From Scandinavium goeteborgense (GTDB taxonomy: Bacteria; Pseudomonadota; Gammaproteobacteria; Enterobacterales; Enterobacteriaceae), in contig NZ_CP054058.1 in assembly GCF_003935895.2 (NCBI RefSeq), positions 3,143,177-3,207,176 on the forward strand: a stretch of 64,000 bases of DNA, written 5' to 3'. Shown in pieces: positions 11,209 to 21,682 of this stretch. The stretch's first letter is position 1. Each line of letters opens with the position of its first letter. The position numbers and the translations under genes are program-made. The notes below the pieces were generated by a model, which was not told where the DNA came from, searched no databases, and saw only the letters and a list, made by a program, of their open reading frames with translations.

Positions 11209-12078
11209 TTAGGCGATGATGGTTTTCAGCGCTTCGCCGATGTCTGCCAGGCTGCGAACGGTTTTCACACCGGCCGCTTCCAGAGCTGCGAATTTCTCGT
11301 CCGCAGTCCCTTTCCCGCCGGCAATGATCGCGCCCGCGTGGCCCATACGTTTGCCTTTCGGCGCAGTCACACCCGCGATGTAGCCAACCACCGGTTTGGT
11401 TACGTGTTCTTTGATGTAAGCAGCCGCTTCTTCTTCAGCGCTACCGCCGATCTCACCGATCATCACGATCGCTTCGGTCTGCGGATCTTCCTCGAACATT
11501 TTCAGGATATCGATGAAGTTAGAGCCAGGGATCGGGTCACCGCCGATGCCCACACAGGTGGACTGGCCGAAACCGTAATCGGTGGTCTGCTTAACCGCTT
11601 CATAAGTCAGGGTGCCTGAACGGGAAACGATACCCACTTTACCCGGCTTGTGAATGTGGCCTGGCATGATGCCGATTTTACTCTGACCTGGGGTGATAAC
11701 GCCTGGGCAGTTCGGGCCAATCATGCGCACGCCCGCTTCATCCAGCTTCACTTTCACGGTCAGCATATCCAGAGTCGGGATGCCTTCGGTGATGGTGATG
11801 ATGAGCTTAATGCCTGCGTCGATAGCTTCCAGAATGGAGTCTTTGCAGAACGGAGCCGGAACGTAGATGACGGAGGCAGTTGCGCCCGTTGCTTCTACGG
11901 CTTCACGTACGGTGTTGAACACCGGCAGATCCAGATGGGTGGTGCCGCCTTTGCCTGGCGTTACGCCGCCAACCATGTTGGTGCCGTAAGCGATCGCTTG
12001 TTCAGAGTGGAAAGTCCCCTGGCTACCGGTGAAACCCTGGCAGATAACCTTGGTGTTTTTATCAATTAAAATGGACAT
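11209..12078 (-). CDS. sucD: SucD, succinyl-CoA synthetase alpha subunit
   Basis: ADP-forming succinate-CoA ligase alpha subunit. It binds CoA through its N-terminal Rossmann domain ([19 protein letters not shown]) and carries the phospho-histidine in [17 protein letters not shown] near residue 247. It is 289 residues, as in E. coli. The start codon overlaps the sucC stop by one base (TAATG). Last gene of sdhCDAB-sucABCD. Confidence 0.98.
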   Translation of the reverse strand: MSILIDKNTKVICQGFTGSQGTFHSEQAIAYGTNMVGGVTPGKGGTTHLDLPVFNTVREAVEATGATASVIYVPAPFCKDSILEAIDAGIKLIITITEGIPTLDMLTVKVKLDEAGVRMIGPNCPGVITPGQSKIGIMPGHIHKPGKVGIVSRSGTLTYEAVKQTTDYGFGQSTCVGIGGDPIPGSNFIDILKMFEEDPQTEAIVMIGEIGGSAEEEAAAYIKEHVTKPVVGYIAGVTAPKGKRMGHAGAIIAGGKGTADEKFAALEAAGVKTVRSLADIGEALKTIIA

Positions 12079-13244
12079 TATTTCCCCTCCACTGCGGCAA
12101 CGACCTGCTGAGCGGCATCCGTCAGACTTTTCGCTGCAATAATATTCAGACCGCTGTCGGCGAGTTTTTTCGCACCGAGTTCAGCGTTGTTACCTTCCAG
12201 ACGTACGACAACCGGCACGTTTACGCCCACTTCTTCAACAGCACCGATGATGCCGTCAGCAATCAGGTCGCAACGTACGATCCCGCCGAAGATGTTAACC
12301 AGTACGGCTTTCACCTTGTCATCAGAGAGGATGATTTTGAACGCTTCGGTGACGCGTTCTTTGGTTGCGCCGCCGCCCACATCGAGGAAGTTAGCCGGTT
12401 CGCCGCCGTGCAGCTTAACGATGTCCATGGTACCCATCGCCAGGCCTGCGCCGTTAACCATGCAACCGATGTTGCCGTCGAGTGCAACGTAGTTCAGTTC
12501 CCACTGTGCAGCCTGCGCTTCACGTGGATCTTCCTGAGACTGGTCGCGCATTTCACGCAGATCCGGCTGGCGGAACAGCGCATTGCCGTCAGCGCCGAGC
12601 TTGCCGTCGAGGCAAATCAGGTCGCCCTGCTTGGTGATCACCAGCGGGTTGATTTCGATCAGGGCCAGGTCACGATCCAGGAAGATGTTCGCCAGACCCA
12701 TGAAGATCTTGGTGAACTGCTGAACCAGTTTGCCTTCCAGACCCAGTTTGAACGCCAGTTCACGACCCTGGTAGGGCATTGGACCTGCCAGCGGATCGAT
12801 AGCCACTTTGTGGATCAGGTGCGGGGTTTCTTCCGCCACTTTTTCAATTTCCACGCCGCCTTCAGTAGACGCCATGAACACCACGCGACGGGAGCTACGG
12901 TCAACCACAGCGCCCAGATAGAGTTCTTTCGCGATATCGGTCGCTGCTTCAACCAGAATCTGGTTTACCGGCTGACCATTCGCATCTGTTTGATAGGTTA
13001 CCAGGCGTTTGCCGAGCCAATGCTCAGCGAAAGCGCGAATGTCTTCTTTGCTGTTAACGACTTTAACGCCACCCGCTTTACCGCGGCCGCCAGCGTGTAC
13101 CTGGCATTTCACGACCCAAGGGCCCGCGCCGATTTTAGAAGCCGCTTCTTCAGCTTCACGCGGTGTTGAGCAGGCGTAGCCTACTGGCGCAGGTAAACCG
13201 TAGCGGGCAAACAGCTGTTTGGCCTGGTATTCATGTAAGTTCAT
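12078..13244 (-). CDS. sucC: SucC, succinyl-CoA synthetase beta subunit
   Basis: Beta subunit with an N-terminal ATP-grasp domain (starts [20 protein letters not shown]) and a C-terminal CoA-ligase domain ([18 protein letters not shown]). It is 388 residues, the standard length. It converts succinyl-CoA to succinate with nucleotide triphosphate formation, as an alpha2-beta2 complex with SucD. It is separated from sucB by 81 bp containing a stable hairpin. Confidence 0.98.
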   Translation of the reverse strand: MNLHEYQAKQLFARYGLPAPVGYACSTPREAEEAASKIGAGPWVVKCQVHAGGRGKAGGVKVVNSKEDIRAFAEHWLGKRLVTYQTDANGQPVNQILVEAATDIAKELYLGAVVDRSSRRVVFMASTEGGVEIEKVAEETPHLIHKVAIDPLAGPMPYQGRELAFKLGLEGKLVQQFTKIFMGLANIFLDRDLALIEINPLVITKQGDLICLDGKLGADGNALFRQPDLREMRDQSQEDPREAQAAQWELNYVALDGNIGCMVNGAGLAMGTMDIVKLHGGEPANFLDVGGGATKERVTEAFKIILSDDKVKAVLVNIFGGIVRCDLIADGIIGAVEEVGVNVPVVVRLEGNNAELGAKKLADSGLNIIAAKSLTDAAQQVVAAVEGK

Positions 13245-13280
13245 GCGTTCTATCCACTTTAGAAAATCATTATCATTTTA

Positions 13281-13306
13281 CCTCCAGGCCGCATCCGGCC
13301 CGGAGG
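13281..13306 (-). repeat. stem-loop in the sucB-sucC spacer
   Basis: CCTCC A GGCC GCATCC GGCC C GGAGG folds into a nine-pair stem with an A/C mismatch. The loop sequence recalls the conserved GCATCCGGC of REP elements. There is no U-run, so it is more likely an RNA-stability or processing element within the polycistronic suc mRNA than a terminator. Confidence 0.6.
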
Positions 13307-13325
13307 ACAGGTGATACAGGGCTTA

Positions 13326-14552
13326 CTACACGTCCAGCAGCAGACGAGTCGGATCTTCCAGCAGCTCTTTGATGGCTACGAGGAAGCCCACGGACTCGCG
13401 ACCATCGATCAGACGATGATCGTAGGACAGTGCCAGGTACATCATTGGCAGAATTTCAACTTTGCCATCAACCGCCATCGGACGATCTTTAATGGCGTGC
13501 ATGCCAAGGATCGCGCTCTGCGGTGGGTTGATGATTGGCGTAGACATCAGGGAACCGAAGACGCCGCCGTTGGTAATGGTAAAGTTACCGCCGGTCAAAT
13601 CTTCTACCGTCAGCTTGCCATCACGGCCTTTCAGTGCCAGCGTTTTGATGTTCTTCTCGATGTCAGCCATGCCGAGTGCGTCAACGTCACGCAGAACCGG
13701 CGTGACCAGGCCACGTGGCGTGGAAACGGCCATGCTGACGTCGAAGTAGTTGTGGTAAACCACGTCTTCGCCATCGATAGACGCGTTCACTTCCGGGTAG
13801 CGTTTCAGCGCTTCAACCACGGCTTTCACGTAGAAGGACATGAAGCCCAGACGGATACCGTGACGTTTTTCAAACGCGTCGCCGTACTGCTTACGCAGGT
13901 CCATGATTGGCTTCATGTTGACTTCGTTGAAGGTCGTCAGCATGGCGGTTGAGTTTTTCGCTTCCAGCAGACGCTCAGCCACGCGTTTGCGCAGGCGGGT
14001 CATTGGAACACGTTTCTCAGAGCGGCCTGCCAGCGGAGCCGGAGCAGCGGCGGCTGGTGCGGCTTCTGGCGCTTTCGCTTCAGATTTAGCCGGCGCTTTT
14101 GCCAGATGTTTTTCAACGTCTTCACGCGTCAGACGACCGCCCACACCGGTGCCTTTGATAGCGCTGGCGTCGAGGTTGTGCTCAGCCAGCAGACGACGGA
14201 TCGCCGGGCTCAGTGCGTCATTACTCTGTTCTTCCAAAGAAGCCTGCTGCCGCTGGGCCGGAGTAGAATCTTTGGCTTCAGATTTCGCGCTAGACGCTTT
14301 GCCAGCGCTGTTGCCTTCACGCAGGCGACCGAGGATCTGACGAGAAGTCACGGTCGTGCCTTCATCTTCCAGAACTGCATCCAGAATGCCGTCGGCCGAC
14401 GCCGGTACTTCCAGTACCACTTTGTCAGTTTCGATTTCTACCAGAACTTCATCGCGGACTACCGCATCGCCTGGCTTCTTGTGCCAGGTAGCAACCGTTG
14501 CATCGGCTACAGATTCCGGCAGGTCGGGAACAAGAATATCTACGCTACTCAT
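13326..14552 (-). CDS. sucB: SucB, dihydrolipoyllysine-residue succinyltransferase (E2)
   Basis: E2 core of the 2-oxoglutarate dehydrogenase complex. An N-terminal lipoyl domain has the modified Lys44 in [12 protein letters not shown] flexible Ala/Pro/Lys-rich linker, a peripheral subunit-binding domain ([20 protein letters not shown]) and the C-terminal acyltransferase domain follow. The catalytic His is in [11 protein letters not shown] near the end. It has 408 residues against 405 in E. coli, the extra length being in the linker. It starts 14 bp after sucA. Confidence 0.98.
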   Translation of the reverse strand: MSSVDILVPDLPESVADATVATWHKKPGDAVVRDEVLVEIETDKVVLEVPASADGILDAVLEDEGTTVTSRQILGRLREGNSAGKASSAKSEAKDSTPAQRQQASLEEQSNDALSPAIRRLLAEHNLDASAIKGTGVGGRLTREDVEKHLAKAPAKSEAKAPEAAPAAAAPAPLAGRSEKRVPMTRLRKRVAERLLEAKNSTAMLTTFNEVNMKPIMDLRKQYGDAFEKRHGIRLGFMSFYVKAVVEALKRYPEVNASIDGEDVVYHNYFDVSMAVSTPRGLVTPVLRDVDALGMADIEKNIKTLALKGRDGKLTVEDLTGGNFTITNGGVFGSLMSTPIINPPQSAILGMHAIKDRPMAVDGKVEILPMMYLALSYDHRLIDGRESVGFLVAIKELLEDPTRLLLDV

Positions 14553-14566
14553 TTTGTATCCTTTAA

Positions 14567-17374
14567 TTAATCGACGTTCAGCGCGTCATTGACCAGATCT
14601 TGTTGCTGCTTCTGGTGAACGGACATATATCCTACCGCCGGAGAGGCGGAGGCCGGGCGACCTGCATAACGCAGGGCTGACCCAAATGGAATCACTTCAC
14701 GTAAGTGATGCTGGCTGCAGTACCAGGCGCCCTGGTTGAGCGGCTCTTCCTGGCACCAGACAAAATCATGCACGTGAGCATAAGCTTTCAGCACATCCTG
14801 CATCGCCTGATGCGGGAATGGATACAGCTGTTCGATACGCACGATGGCGACATCTTTTTGATCGTTCTTGCGACGCTGTTCCAGCAGGTCGTAGTAAACC
14901 TTACCAGAGCACATCACCACACGTTTCACGCCTGAAGGATCCAGCTCGTCCACTTCGCCAATCGCCGGCATAAAGGTGCCGTTGGCCAGTTCTTCGAGGG
15001 AGGAGACTGCCAGCGGGTGGCGCAGCAGAGATTTCGGTGACATCACCACCAGCGGACGGCGCATCCCGCGCAGCGCCTGACGACGCAGCATGTGATATAC
15101 CTGAGCCGGAGTAGACGGCACACAAACCTGCATATTCTGTTCAGCACACAGCTGCAGATAGCGTTCCAGACGCGCGGAGGAGTGCTCCGGACCCTGCCCT
15201 TCGTAGCCGTGCGGCAGCAGCATGGTCAGGCCACACATACGGCCCCATTTCTGTTCGCCGGAGCTGATGAACTGGTCGATAACCACCTGCGCACCGTTGG
15301 CGAAGTCACCAAACTGCGCTTCCCAGATAGTCAGGATGCGCGGCTCTGCGGTGGCGTAGCCGTATTCGAATGCCAGCACCGCTTCTTCAGACAACACGGA
15401 GTCCCAGACCTTGAACTGGCCCTGACTGTTATGCACGTGTTGCAGCGGAGTGTATGTGGAACCGTTGGTCTGGTTGTGAATAACCGCGTGACGGTGGAAG
15501 AAGGTGCCGCGACCGGAGTCTTCACCGGACAGACGCACAGGAATGCCTTCATCTACCAGCGTGGCGTACGCCAGGTTTTCTGCGCCGCCCCAGTCGAACA
15601 TTTTCTCACCTGCGGCCATGGACTGACGATCGCCATAGATTTTCGCTACGCGAGACTGCATTTCAACAGCGTCCGGCACAGTGCTGATGCGTTTTGCCAG
15701 CTCCTGCAAACGCTTCATGTCGACCTTATTCGGGTAGCTCTCATCCCACTCGTGGTTGAGGTACGGCGACCAGGTAAAGGAGTGCATGTTCATCGGACGC
15801 CACTCTTTCACCACGCATTCACCTGCATCCAGCGCGTCGCGGTAAAGGTTGACCATCTCAGTCGCATCTTCCAGCGTGGCAACGCTGTCGCCTTCCAGCT
15901 TGTCAGCGTAGATTTTACGTGGGGTCGGATGCTTTTTGATTTTCTGGTACATCAGCGGCTGAGTTGCGCTCGGCTCGTCGGCTTCGTTATGGCCGTGACG
16001 GCGATAGCAAACCAGATCGATGAACACATCGCGTTTGAAGGTGTTACGGAAATCGAGCGCCAGACGGGTAACAAACGCCACCGCTTCCGGGTCATCCGCG
16101 TTCACGTGGAAAATCGGCGCCATCACCATTTTACCGATATCGGTACAGTACGGTGTGGAACGCGCATCCAACGGGTTGGACGTGGTAAAGCCGACCTGGT
16201 TGTTGATGACGATACGCACGGTACCGCCCACTTCGTAACCCCGCGCTTTAGACATGTTCAGGGTTTCCTGAACCACGCCCTGCCCGGCAACCGCCGCATC
16301 ACCGTGAATGGTAATCGGCAGTACTTTGTTGCTGCTTGGCTCTTCCAGACGATCCAGACGCGCACGTACGGAGCCGATAACGACCGGGCTCACGATTTCA
16401 AGGTGCGACGGGTTGAACGCCAGCGCTAAGTGTACCAGGCCACCTTCGGTTTCGATATCAGACGAGAAGCCCATGTGGTACTTCACGTCACCGGTGCCGA
16501 GGTGTTCTTTATGCTTCCCGGCGAATTCGTCGAACAGGTCCTGCGGCTTTTTACCGAGCACGTTGATCAGAACGTTCAGACGGCCGCGGTGCGCCATACC
16601 CAGCACCACTTCGCGGGTGCCGCTTTTACCCGCGTGGCGGATAAGCTCTTTGAGCATAGGCACCAGCGCGTCGCCGCCTTCCAGCGAGAAGCGTTTCGCA
16701 CCCGGGAATTTCGCGCCCAGGTAACGTTCAAGGCCTTCGGCCGCGGTCAATTCTGTCAGGAAGCGTTTTTTCTCGTCCGCGCTAAAGGTCGCGTGACCGA
16801 CCACCGATTCGATACGCTGCTGGATCCAGCGTTTCTCTTCAGTGGACGTAATATGCATATATTCCGCGCCGATGGAGCCGCAGTAAGTCTGCTTCAGGGC
16901 AGCGATCAGTTCGCCCAGCTTCATCGTCTCTTTACCGATAGCAAACGAGCCTACGTTATAGCTGTCCTGGAAATCTGCCTCGGTCAGGTCATGGAAAGCC
17001 GGGTCTAAATCAGACACCCGCTCTTGTTTCCACAATCCTAACGGATCGAGATTAGCGTCCTGATGACCACGGAAACGATACGCGTTGATCAGCTGCAGGA
17101 CTTTAACCTGCTTCACATTGGAGTCAGGGTCAGAAATCGAGGAAGAGTAACGTGAGGCATCCTTCGCCAGACGACGGAAATAATCACGCGTAGTAGAATG
17201 AAATTGATCCGGTTTGACTCCGGTACCAGGTAACTGCTGGAACATTGAACGCCAGTTGGCGTCGACAGAGTCAGGATCGGTTAAGAAGTCTTCATAGAGC
17301 TGTTCTATCCAGCTCTGGTTAGAGCCAGAGAGGTAAGAAGAGTCCAGCCAGGCTTTCATTGCGCCGTTCTGCAT
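14567..17374 (-). CDS. sucA: SucA, 2-oxoglutarate dehydrogenase E1
   Basis: Thiamine-diphosphate-dependent decarboxylase of the 2-oxoglutarate dehydrogenase complex. It has 935 residues against 933 in E. coli. The N-terminus [17 protein letters not shown] and the catalytic-core segments [17 protein letters not shown] and [18 protein letters not shown] are family hallmarks. It is transcribed in the same direction as sdhB upstream, across a 306-bp spacer that contains REP sequences and a long inverted repeat. Confidence 0.98.
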   Translation of the reverse strand: MQNGAMKAWLDSSYLSGSNQSWIEQLYEDFLTDPDSVDANWRSMFQQLPGTGVKPDQFHSTTRDYFRRLAKDASRYSSSISDPDSNVKQVKVLQLINAYRFRGHQDANLDPLGLWKQERVSDLDPAFHDLTEADFQDSYNVGSFAIGKETMKLGELIAALKQTYCGSIGAEYMHITSTEEKRWIQQRIESVVGHATFSADEKKRFLTELTAAEGLERYLGAKFPGAKRFSLEGGDALVPMLKELIRHAGKSGTREVVLGMAHRGRLNVLINVLGKKPQDLFDEFAGKHKEHLGTGDVKYHMGFSSDIETEGGLVHLALAFNPSHLEIVSPVVIGSVRARLDRLEEPSSNKVLPITIHGDAAVAGQGVVQETLNMSKARGYEVGGTVRIVINNQVGFTTSNPLDARSTPYCTDIGKMVMAPIFHVNADDPEAVAFVTRLALDFRNTFKRDVFIDLVCYRRHGHNEADEPSATQPLMYQKIKKHPTPRKIYADKLEGDSVATLEDATEMVNLYRDALDAGECVVKEWRPMNMHSFTWSPYLNHEWDESYPNKVDMKRLQELAKRISTVPDAVEMQSRVAKIYGDRQSMAAGEKMFDWGGAENLAYATLVDEGIPVRLSGEDSGRGTFFHRHAVIHNQTNGSTYTPLQHVHNSQGQFKVWDSVLSEEAVLAFEYGYATAEPRILTIWEAQFGDFANGAQVVIDQFISSGEQKWGRMCGLTMLLPHGYEGQGPEHSSARLERYLQLCAEQNMQVCVPSTPAQVYHMLRRQALRGMRRPLVVMSPKSLLRHPLAVSSLEELANGTFMPAIGEVDELDPSGVKRVVMCSGKVYYDLLEQRRKNDQKDVAIVRIEQLYPFPHQAMQDVLKAYAHVHDFVWCQEEPLNQGAWYCSQHHLREVIPFGSALRYAGRPASASPAVGYMSVHQKQQQDLVNDALNVD

Positions 17375-17488
17375 CGTGATCCCTTAAGCATTTTTATGCT
17401 TACTTTCGCCGTAGAAACTACCACGTATACCGGTACAAGGTGTACGTGCCGGGGTTCACTTGCGAGCTCTTCTATGCGGGCCCGCGAA

Positions 17489-17593
17489 GGAACCTTTAAA
17501 AACCGCCCTCTAACCGTCGCTGTTCAGGCTGCAACTGCGTTGCGCTGAAATCTCGGTTATAGATGCCAAATACGGCAGTTTTTAGAGGTTTCC
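17489..17593. repeat. 105-bp imperfect inverted repeat upstream of sucA
   Basis: Arms at 17489-17507 (GGAACCTTTAAAAACCGCC) and 17574-17593 are complementary with few mismatches, and an inner pair TAACCG/CGGTTA (17511-17516, 17554-17559) can extend the pairing. The structure fills much of the sdhB-sucA spacer (17375-17680). The rest of the spacer, 17375-17488, shows no ORF and presumably holds the internal sucA promoter and leader. Confidence 0.5.
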
Positions 17594-17610
17594 TGCAATT
17601 CCGTTTTCCC

Positions 17611-17673
17611 GGTGGCGCTGCGCTGACTGGGCCTACTCTCACGTAGGCCTGATTAGCGTAGCGCCATCAGGCG
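17611..17673. repeat. pair of inverted REP sequences (BIME) after sdhB
   Basis: GGTGGCGCTGCGC...GGCCTAC and its partner GTAGGCCTGATTAGCGTAGC plus GCCATCAGGC face each other across about six bases. Both match the REP palindromic unit (GCCTGATGGCGCTACGC...GGCCTAC). REP clusters at this spot in the sdh-suc transcript are also known in E. coli and can stabilise upstream mRNA. Confidence 0.8.
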
Positions 17674-17680
17674 TTGTTAC

Positions 17681-18397
17681 TTACGCACTGCGTTGCAGCA
17701 GCATCGACTTAATATGGCCGATAGCGCGCGTCGGGTTAAGACCTTTCGGACATACACTGACGCAGTTCATGATGCTATGGCAGCGGAATACGCTGAAAGC
17801 GTCACTTAAGCCTTCAAGGCGGCTGTCGGTTTCGGTATCACGGCTGTCGATCAGGAAGCGATATGCTGCCAGCAGACCGGCTGGGCCGACGAACTTATCC
17901 GGATTCCACCAGAATGACGGGCAAGATGTGGAACAACATGCACAAAGAATACACTCGTACAGACCGTCCAGTTTTTCACGCTGCTCAGGCGACTGTAAAT
18001 GTTCGCGAGCGGGTGGATTCTGCCCATTATTCAACAAGTAAGGCTTAATCTTCTCATATTGAGCATAGAACTGCCCCATGTCTACCACCAAATCGCGAAC
18101 CACCGGTAAACCCGGCAGAGGGCGAATCACAATCTTCTGCCCTGCACGCTGCAAAGCGGAAATGGGGGTAACACACGCCAGACCGTTTTTGCCGTTCATG
18201 TTCACGCCATCGGAGCCACACACCCCTTCACGGCACGAACGACGGAACGACAGCGTCGGGTCCTGTTCTTTGAGCTGGATTAACGCATCCAGCAGCATCA
18301 TGTCGCGCCCTTCTTCCGCTTCGAGGGTGTATTCCTGCATGCGCGGAGCGTCGTCGATATCCGGGTTATAACGATAAACTGAAAACTCGAGTCTCAT
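17681..18397 (-). CDS. sdhB: SdhB, succinate dehydrogenase iron-sulfur subunit
   Basis: Electron-transfer subunit of succinate:quinone oxidoreductase with three Fe-S clusters. The [2Fe-2S] ligands are in CREGVCGSDGVNMNGKNGLAC and the [4Fe-4S] and [3Fe-4S] ligands in CILCACCSTSCPS and CHSIMNCVSVCPKGLNP. It is 238 residues, the standard length. It lies 16 bp downstream of sdhA and bridges the flavoprotein and the membrane anchor. Confidence 0.98.
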   Translation of the reverse strand: MRLEFSVYRYNPDIDDAPRMQEYTLEAEEGRDMMLLDALIQLKEQDPTLSFRRSCREGVCGSDGVNMNGKNGLACVTPISALQRAGQKIVIRPLPGLPVVRDLVVDMGQFYAQYEKIKPYLLNNGQNPPAREHLQSPEQREKLDGLYECILCACCSTSCPSFWWNPDKFVGPAGLLAAYRFLIDSRDTETDSRLEGLSDAFSVFRCHSIMNCVSVCPKGLNPTRAIGHIKSMLLQRSA

Positions 18398-18413
18398 TTT
18401 CCTGTCTCCGCAA

Positions 18414-20180
18414 TTAGTAGGTACGCACTTTCGGCGGGAATGCCGGACGCAGTTTCGGTTCCATGTTCACTTCACGACGGGTCATGGATTCCGACTGCGG
18501 CTGGTACAGGGAGTGGCAGAGCCAGTTTGCGTCATCGCGTTCCGGGAAGTCGAAGCGGCTGTGTGCGCCACGGCTTTCAGTACGGAAGTTTGCCGATACC
18601 GCAGTGGCGAAGGCCGTTTCCATCAGGTTATCCAACTCCAGACACTCAACGCGCTGGGTGTTGAATTCGCTGGAGGTGTCATCCAGACGGGCGTTTTTCA
18701 GGCGCTCGCGGATCACTTTCAGCTGTTCCAGACCTTTTGCCATCGCATCACCTTCACGGAATACCGAGAAGTTGTGCTGCATACATTCCTGCAGTGCTTT
18801 ACGGATTTCCACCGGATCTTCACCGCTACGGGTGTTGTTCCAGCGGTTGAGACGTTCCAGAGAAGCGTCAATGTCAGATTCGTTTGCGTCACGCAGCGCG
18901 CCCTGCTCGGCAATGGATTCTTGCAGATGCAGGCCAGCAGCACGACCAAATACCACCAGGTCCAGCAGCGAGTTGCCGCCCAGACGGTTGGCACCGTGTA
19001 CGGAGACACAAGCGATTTCGCCCACCGCGAACAGGCCCGGGATCACAACATCTTCGCCCTTCTCGTTCACGGTCAGCGCCTGGCCGGTCACTTTGGTCGG
19101 AATACCGCCCATCATGTAGTGGCAGGTTGGGATAACCGGGATCGGTTCTTTAATCGGGTCGACGTGTGCAAAGGTACGGGACAGTTCGAGGATGCCCGGC
19201 AGACGGGATTCGAGCACGTCTTTGCCAAGGTGATCGAGTTTTAGTTTGGCATGCGGACCCCACGGGCCTTCGCAGCCGCGACCTTCACGGATTTCGATCA
19301 TGATGGAACGTGCCACCACGTCACGACCCGCCAGGTCTTTCGCGTTCGGCGCATAGCGCTCCATGAAACGCTCGCCGTGTTTGTTCAGCAGATAACCGCC
19401 TTCACCACGGCAACCTTCGGTCACCAGCACGCCCGCACCGGCGATACCGGTTGGGTGGAACTGCCACATTTCCATATCCTGCACCGGAACACCGGCGCGG
19501 ATTGCCATCCCAACGCCGTCACCGGTGTTGATGTGCGCATTGGTTGTGGACTGATAAATACGGCCTGCACCGCCGGTCGCCAGCACGGTGGCATTGGCTT
19601 TGAAGTACACGACTTCACCGGTTTCGATGCACAGTGCGGTACAACCGACCACCGCACCATCCTGGTTTTTCACCAGATCCAGCGCATACCACTCGGAGAA
19701 AATGGTGGTTTTGTTTTTCAGGTTCTGCTGATACAGCGTGTGCAACAGCGCGTGACCGGTACGGTCAGCCGCCGCTGCGGTACGTGCCGCCTGCTCGCCG
19801 CCGAAGTTTTTCGACTGGCCGCCAAACGGACGTTGATAAATAGTGCCATCATCCAGACGGGAGAATGGCAGACCCATATGTTCCAGCTCCAGAATCGCTT
19901 CCGGGCCGGTTTTACACATATATTCGATAGCGTCCTGGTCACCGATGTAGTCTGACCCTTTTACGGTGTCATACATGTGCCATTCCCAGTTATCTTCATG
20001 GGTGTTACCGAGCGCGACGGTGATACCACCCTGCGCTGACACGGTATGGGAACGGGTCGGGAAGACTTTAGAGAGCAGCGCACAGGTCTGGCCGCTCTGG
20101 GAAATTTGCAGTGCGGCACGCATGCCTGCACCACCTGCTCCGATTACAACAGCATCAAATTCTCTGACTGGCAGTTTCAT
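18414..20180 (-). CDS. sdhA: SdhA, succinate dehydrogenase flavoprotein
   Basis: Catalytic subunit with covalently bound FAD. The start [19 protein letters not shown] is chosen because it gives 588 residues, as in E. coli, and overlaps the sdhD stop by one base (TAATG). The frame could extend four codons upstream. Residues 11-19 form the dinucleotide-binding glycine motif, and His45 in [11 protein letters not shown] is the FAD attachment residue. The substrate-binding segment around [21 protein letters not shown] is intact. Confidence 0.98.
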   Translation of the reverse strand: MKLPVREFDAVVIGAGGAGMRAALQISQSGQTCALLSKVFPTRSHTVSAQGGITVALGNTHEDNWEWHMYDTVKGSDYIGDQDAIEYMCKTGPEAILELEHMGLPFSRLDDGTIYQRPFGGQSKNFGGEQAARTAAAADRTGHALLHTLYQQNLKNKTTIFSEWYALDLVKNQDGAVVGCTALCIETGEVVYFKANATVLATGGAGRIYQSTTNAHINTGDGVGMAIRAGVPVQDMEMWQFHPTGIAGAGVLVTEGCRGEGGYLLNKHGERFMERYAPNAKDLAGRDVVARSIMIEIREGRGCEGPWGPHAKLKLDHLGKDVLESRLPGILELSRTFAHVDPIKEPIPVIPTCHYMMGGIPTKVTGQALTVNEKGEDVVIPGLFAVGEIACVSVHGANRLGGNSLLDLVVFGRAAGLHLQESIAEQGALRDANESDIDASLERLNRWNNTRSGEDPVEIRKALQECMQHNFSVFREGDAMAKGLEQLKVIRERLKNARLDDTSSEFNTQRVECLELDNLMETAFATAVSANFRTESRGAHSRFDFPERDDANWLCHSLYQPQSESMTRREVNMEPKLRPAFPPKVRTY

Positions 20181-20527
20181 TACACACCCCACACCACAAC
20201 AAATCCATAAATCACGTAAACCACCAGTGCAACGACGATAGCCAGTTGCAGAGGCAGGCGAATCGCCAGCGGTTTAACGTAGTCGGTCAACACCTGCCAC
20301 ATGCCAATCCAGGCATGAATCAAGATAGAAAACAGAGCCAGCAGGGTGAAGACTTTGGTGAAAGCGGAAGAGAAGAAACCCGTCCAGACTTCCCAGGTGA
20401 GCGAGCCGTGGGTCGCGAAGAAACCAACCATGTAGATAATGTACAGAGTCAGAACGATCGCGGTGGCACGTACGAGGATGAAGTCATGTACGCCGTTGCG
20501 TCCTAGTGCTGAGGCGTTGCTTACCAT
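20180..20527 (-). CDS. sdhD: SdhD, succinate dehydrogenase membrane anchor
   Basis: Hydrophobic 115-residue anchor subunit with three membrane helices that binds heme b and quinone together with SdhC. The heme-ligand histidine is in [19 protein letters not shown]. The start ATG overlaps the end of sdhC by 7 bp and its stop overlaps sdhA, so sdhC, sdhD and sdhA are tightly packed. Confidence 0.97.
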   Translation of the reverse strand: MVSNASALGRNGVHDFILVRATAIVLTLYIIYMVGFFATHGSLTWEVWTGFFSSAFTKVFTLLALFSILIHAWIGMWQVLTDYVKPLAIRLPLQLAIVVALVVYVIYGFVVVWGV

Positions 20528-20910
20528 ACGAGGACTCCTGCGAGAAGTGAAAGCACGACAGTAATAACAAAAGAAATCTTGGCAGACCGTACACCGACTT
20601 CGAAGGTTTCTTCCAGATAGCCAAAGTCCATCATCAAATGACGAATGCCCACCACGGCGTGATACGCCAGTGCGGTCAGAATGCCCCAGAGGATGAATTT
20701 GACGAAGAAGCCGCTCATGATGGAGCTCGCGACCTGGAAGCCTTCAGGAGAGGAGAGACTGGTGCCGAGTAACCACAACAGAATGCCAACCGCCACAAAT
20801 GTAATCACGCCAGAAACGCGGTGGAGGATGGACGCTATCGCCGTTACAGGAAATCGGATCGTTTTGAGATCCAGATTGACAGGTCTTTGTTTTTTCACAT
20901 TTCTTATCAT
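20521..20910 (-). CDS. sdhC: SdhC, cytochrome b556 subunit of succinate dehydrogenase
   Basis: Membrane anchor and heme b subunit. The start is set at [14 protein letters not shown], giving 129 residues as in E. coli; upstream in-frame codons add only five residues. It has three membrane helices, with the heme-ligand histidine in the second ([19 protein letters not shown]). First gene of sdhCDAB-sucABCD. In E. coli the sequence around the start codon is a target of Spot 42, RyhB and related sRNAs, and that sequence is nearly identical here. Confidence 0.97.
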   Translation of the reverse strand: MIRNVKKQRPVNLDLKTIRFPVTAIASILHRVSGVITFVAVGILLWLLGTSLSSPEGFQVASSIMSGFFVKFILWGILTALAYHAVVGIRHLMMDFGYLEETFEVGVRSAKISFVITVVLSLLAGVLVW

Positions 20911-20936
20911 GAATAGCGCCCACATGCTGTTCTTAT

Positions 20937-21060
20937 TATTCCCTTGGATTTCGCGTTACAGGAAGGCGGCAAGTCCGGGAAGCCCGGGAGCATAGAGAAC
21001 TATGTGACCGGGGTGAGCGGGCGCAGCCAACACACCTGTAGCGTGAAAGACTATGGGATT
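20937..21060. repeat. ERIC element in the sdhC leader
   Basis: A 124-bp block matches the enterobacterial repetitive intergenic consensus from end to end. It begins TATTCCC (for TATACCC) with TTACAGGAAGGCGGCAAG, has the central inverted repeat around CATAGAGAACTATG, contains GTGACCGGGGTGAGCG (the segment matched by the ERIC2 primer) and ends GACTATGGGATT. It sits only 27 bp upstream of the sdhC start codon and downstream of the predicted sdh promoter, so it should be transcribed as part of the sdh leader. Confidence 0.85.
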
Positions 21061-21196
21061 TCCTTCCTCCGGTCTGCGTGCGGGTCAGACAGCGTCCTTT
21101 CTATAACTGCGCGTCATGTAAAAACTCCATATGAAAGAGCTAAAACGGCACATTACAACGCTGGGTGGCTCGGGATTGCAGGGGTTTCCGGAGACC

Positions 21197-21232
21197 TGGC
21201 GGCAGTATAGGCCGTTCACAAAATCATTACAA
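21197..21232 (-). promoter_or_regulatory. sdhC promoter
   Basis: On the minus strand TTGTAA (21232-21227) and TATACT (21209-21204) are separated by 17 bp, a strong sigma-70 promoter, with a start near 21197. It matches the E. coli sdh promoter in sequence and position. The predicted leader is about 287 nt, longer than the roughly 219 nt usually given for E. coli; the ERIC insertion explains the difference. Confidence 0.75.
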
Positions 21233-21269
21233 TTAACCTACATATAGTTTGTCGGGTTTTATGCGGAAC

Positions 21270-21285
21270 AGTGATCAGGGTCACG
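21270..21285. promoter_or_regulatory. CRP-type site between sdhC and gltA
   Basis: AGTGATCAGGGTCACG has the symmetric GTGA-N6-TCAC core. It is centred about 80 bp upstream of the predicted sdhC start and about 100 bp upstream of the gltA start. CRP activation of sdhC and gltA is known in E. coli. AT-rich sequence on either side could hold ArcA sites. Confidence 0.6.
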
Positions 21286-21342
21286 ATAACAACATTATTT
21301 TAATTTTTACTCACCTGATTTGACAAATATTAAACATTATTG

Positions 21343-21372
21343 TTACAACCATCACTTAGAAAGGCATATAAT
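21343..21372 (+). promoter_or_regulatory. gltA promoter
   Basis: TTACAA (21343-21348), an 18-bp spacer and a consensus TATAAT (21367-21372) face gltA. The start near 21379 gives a leader of about 300 nt, as in E. coli. The leader 21380-21682 has no supported gene. Confidence 0.7.
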
Positions 21373-21682
21373 GCGTAAAAGTTATGGGGTCACTCTTTCT
21401 CCTGACAAATAGTTATGAAATGGTGAGAAAGTATTGACCGATGTAATCAGGAAAGTTAATAGTGATAGACAGGTTTGAATAATCGGACTGCTAAAACCCT
21501 GATTTGCTGTTGTTTCACGGTGGATTGAACGTATGCCCCAAGGCGCCCTTTGCTCTGTACCCTGGTTTACCCTCGCGAGCTGAGCGGTGAGCCGAATAAC
21601 AAACTGGTAACGTCGAAATTCCCCCTGAAAGCGAATCCGGCATCCGGCAGTCTTATGTAATAAGGCGCTAAGGAGACCGTAA

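Noticed and set aside
15092-16429. 445-codon open frame antisense to sucA
   Set aside because: Shadow frame opposite the highly biased sucA coding sequence.
21371-21412. 13-codon ORF (MRKSYGVTLSPDK) in the gltA leader
   Set aside because: Its ATG overlaps the TATAAT of the gltA promoter, so the main transcript starts after it. E. coli has a longer frame from the same ATG but the codons after the first few are not conserved.
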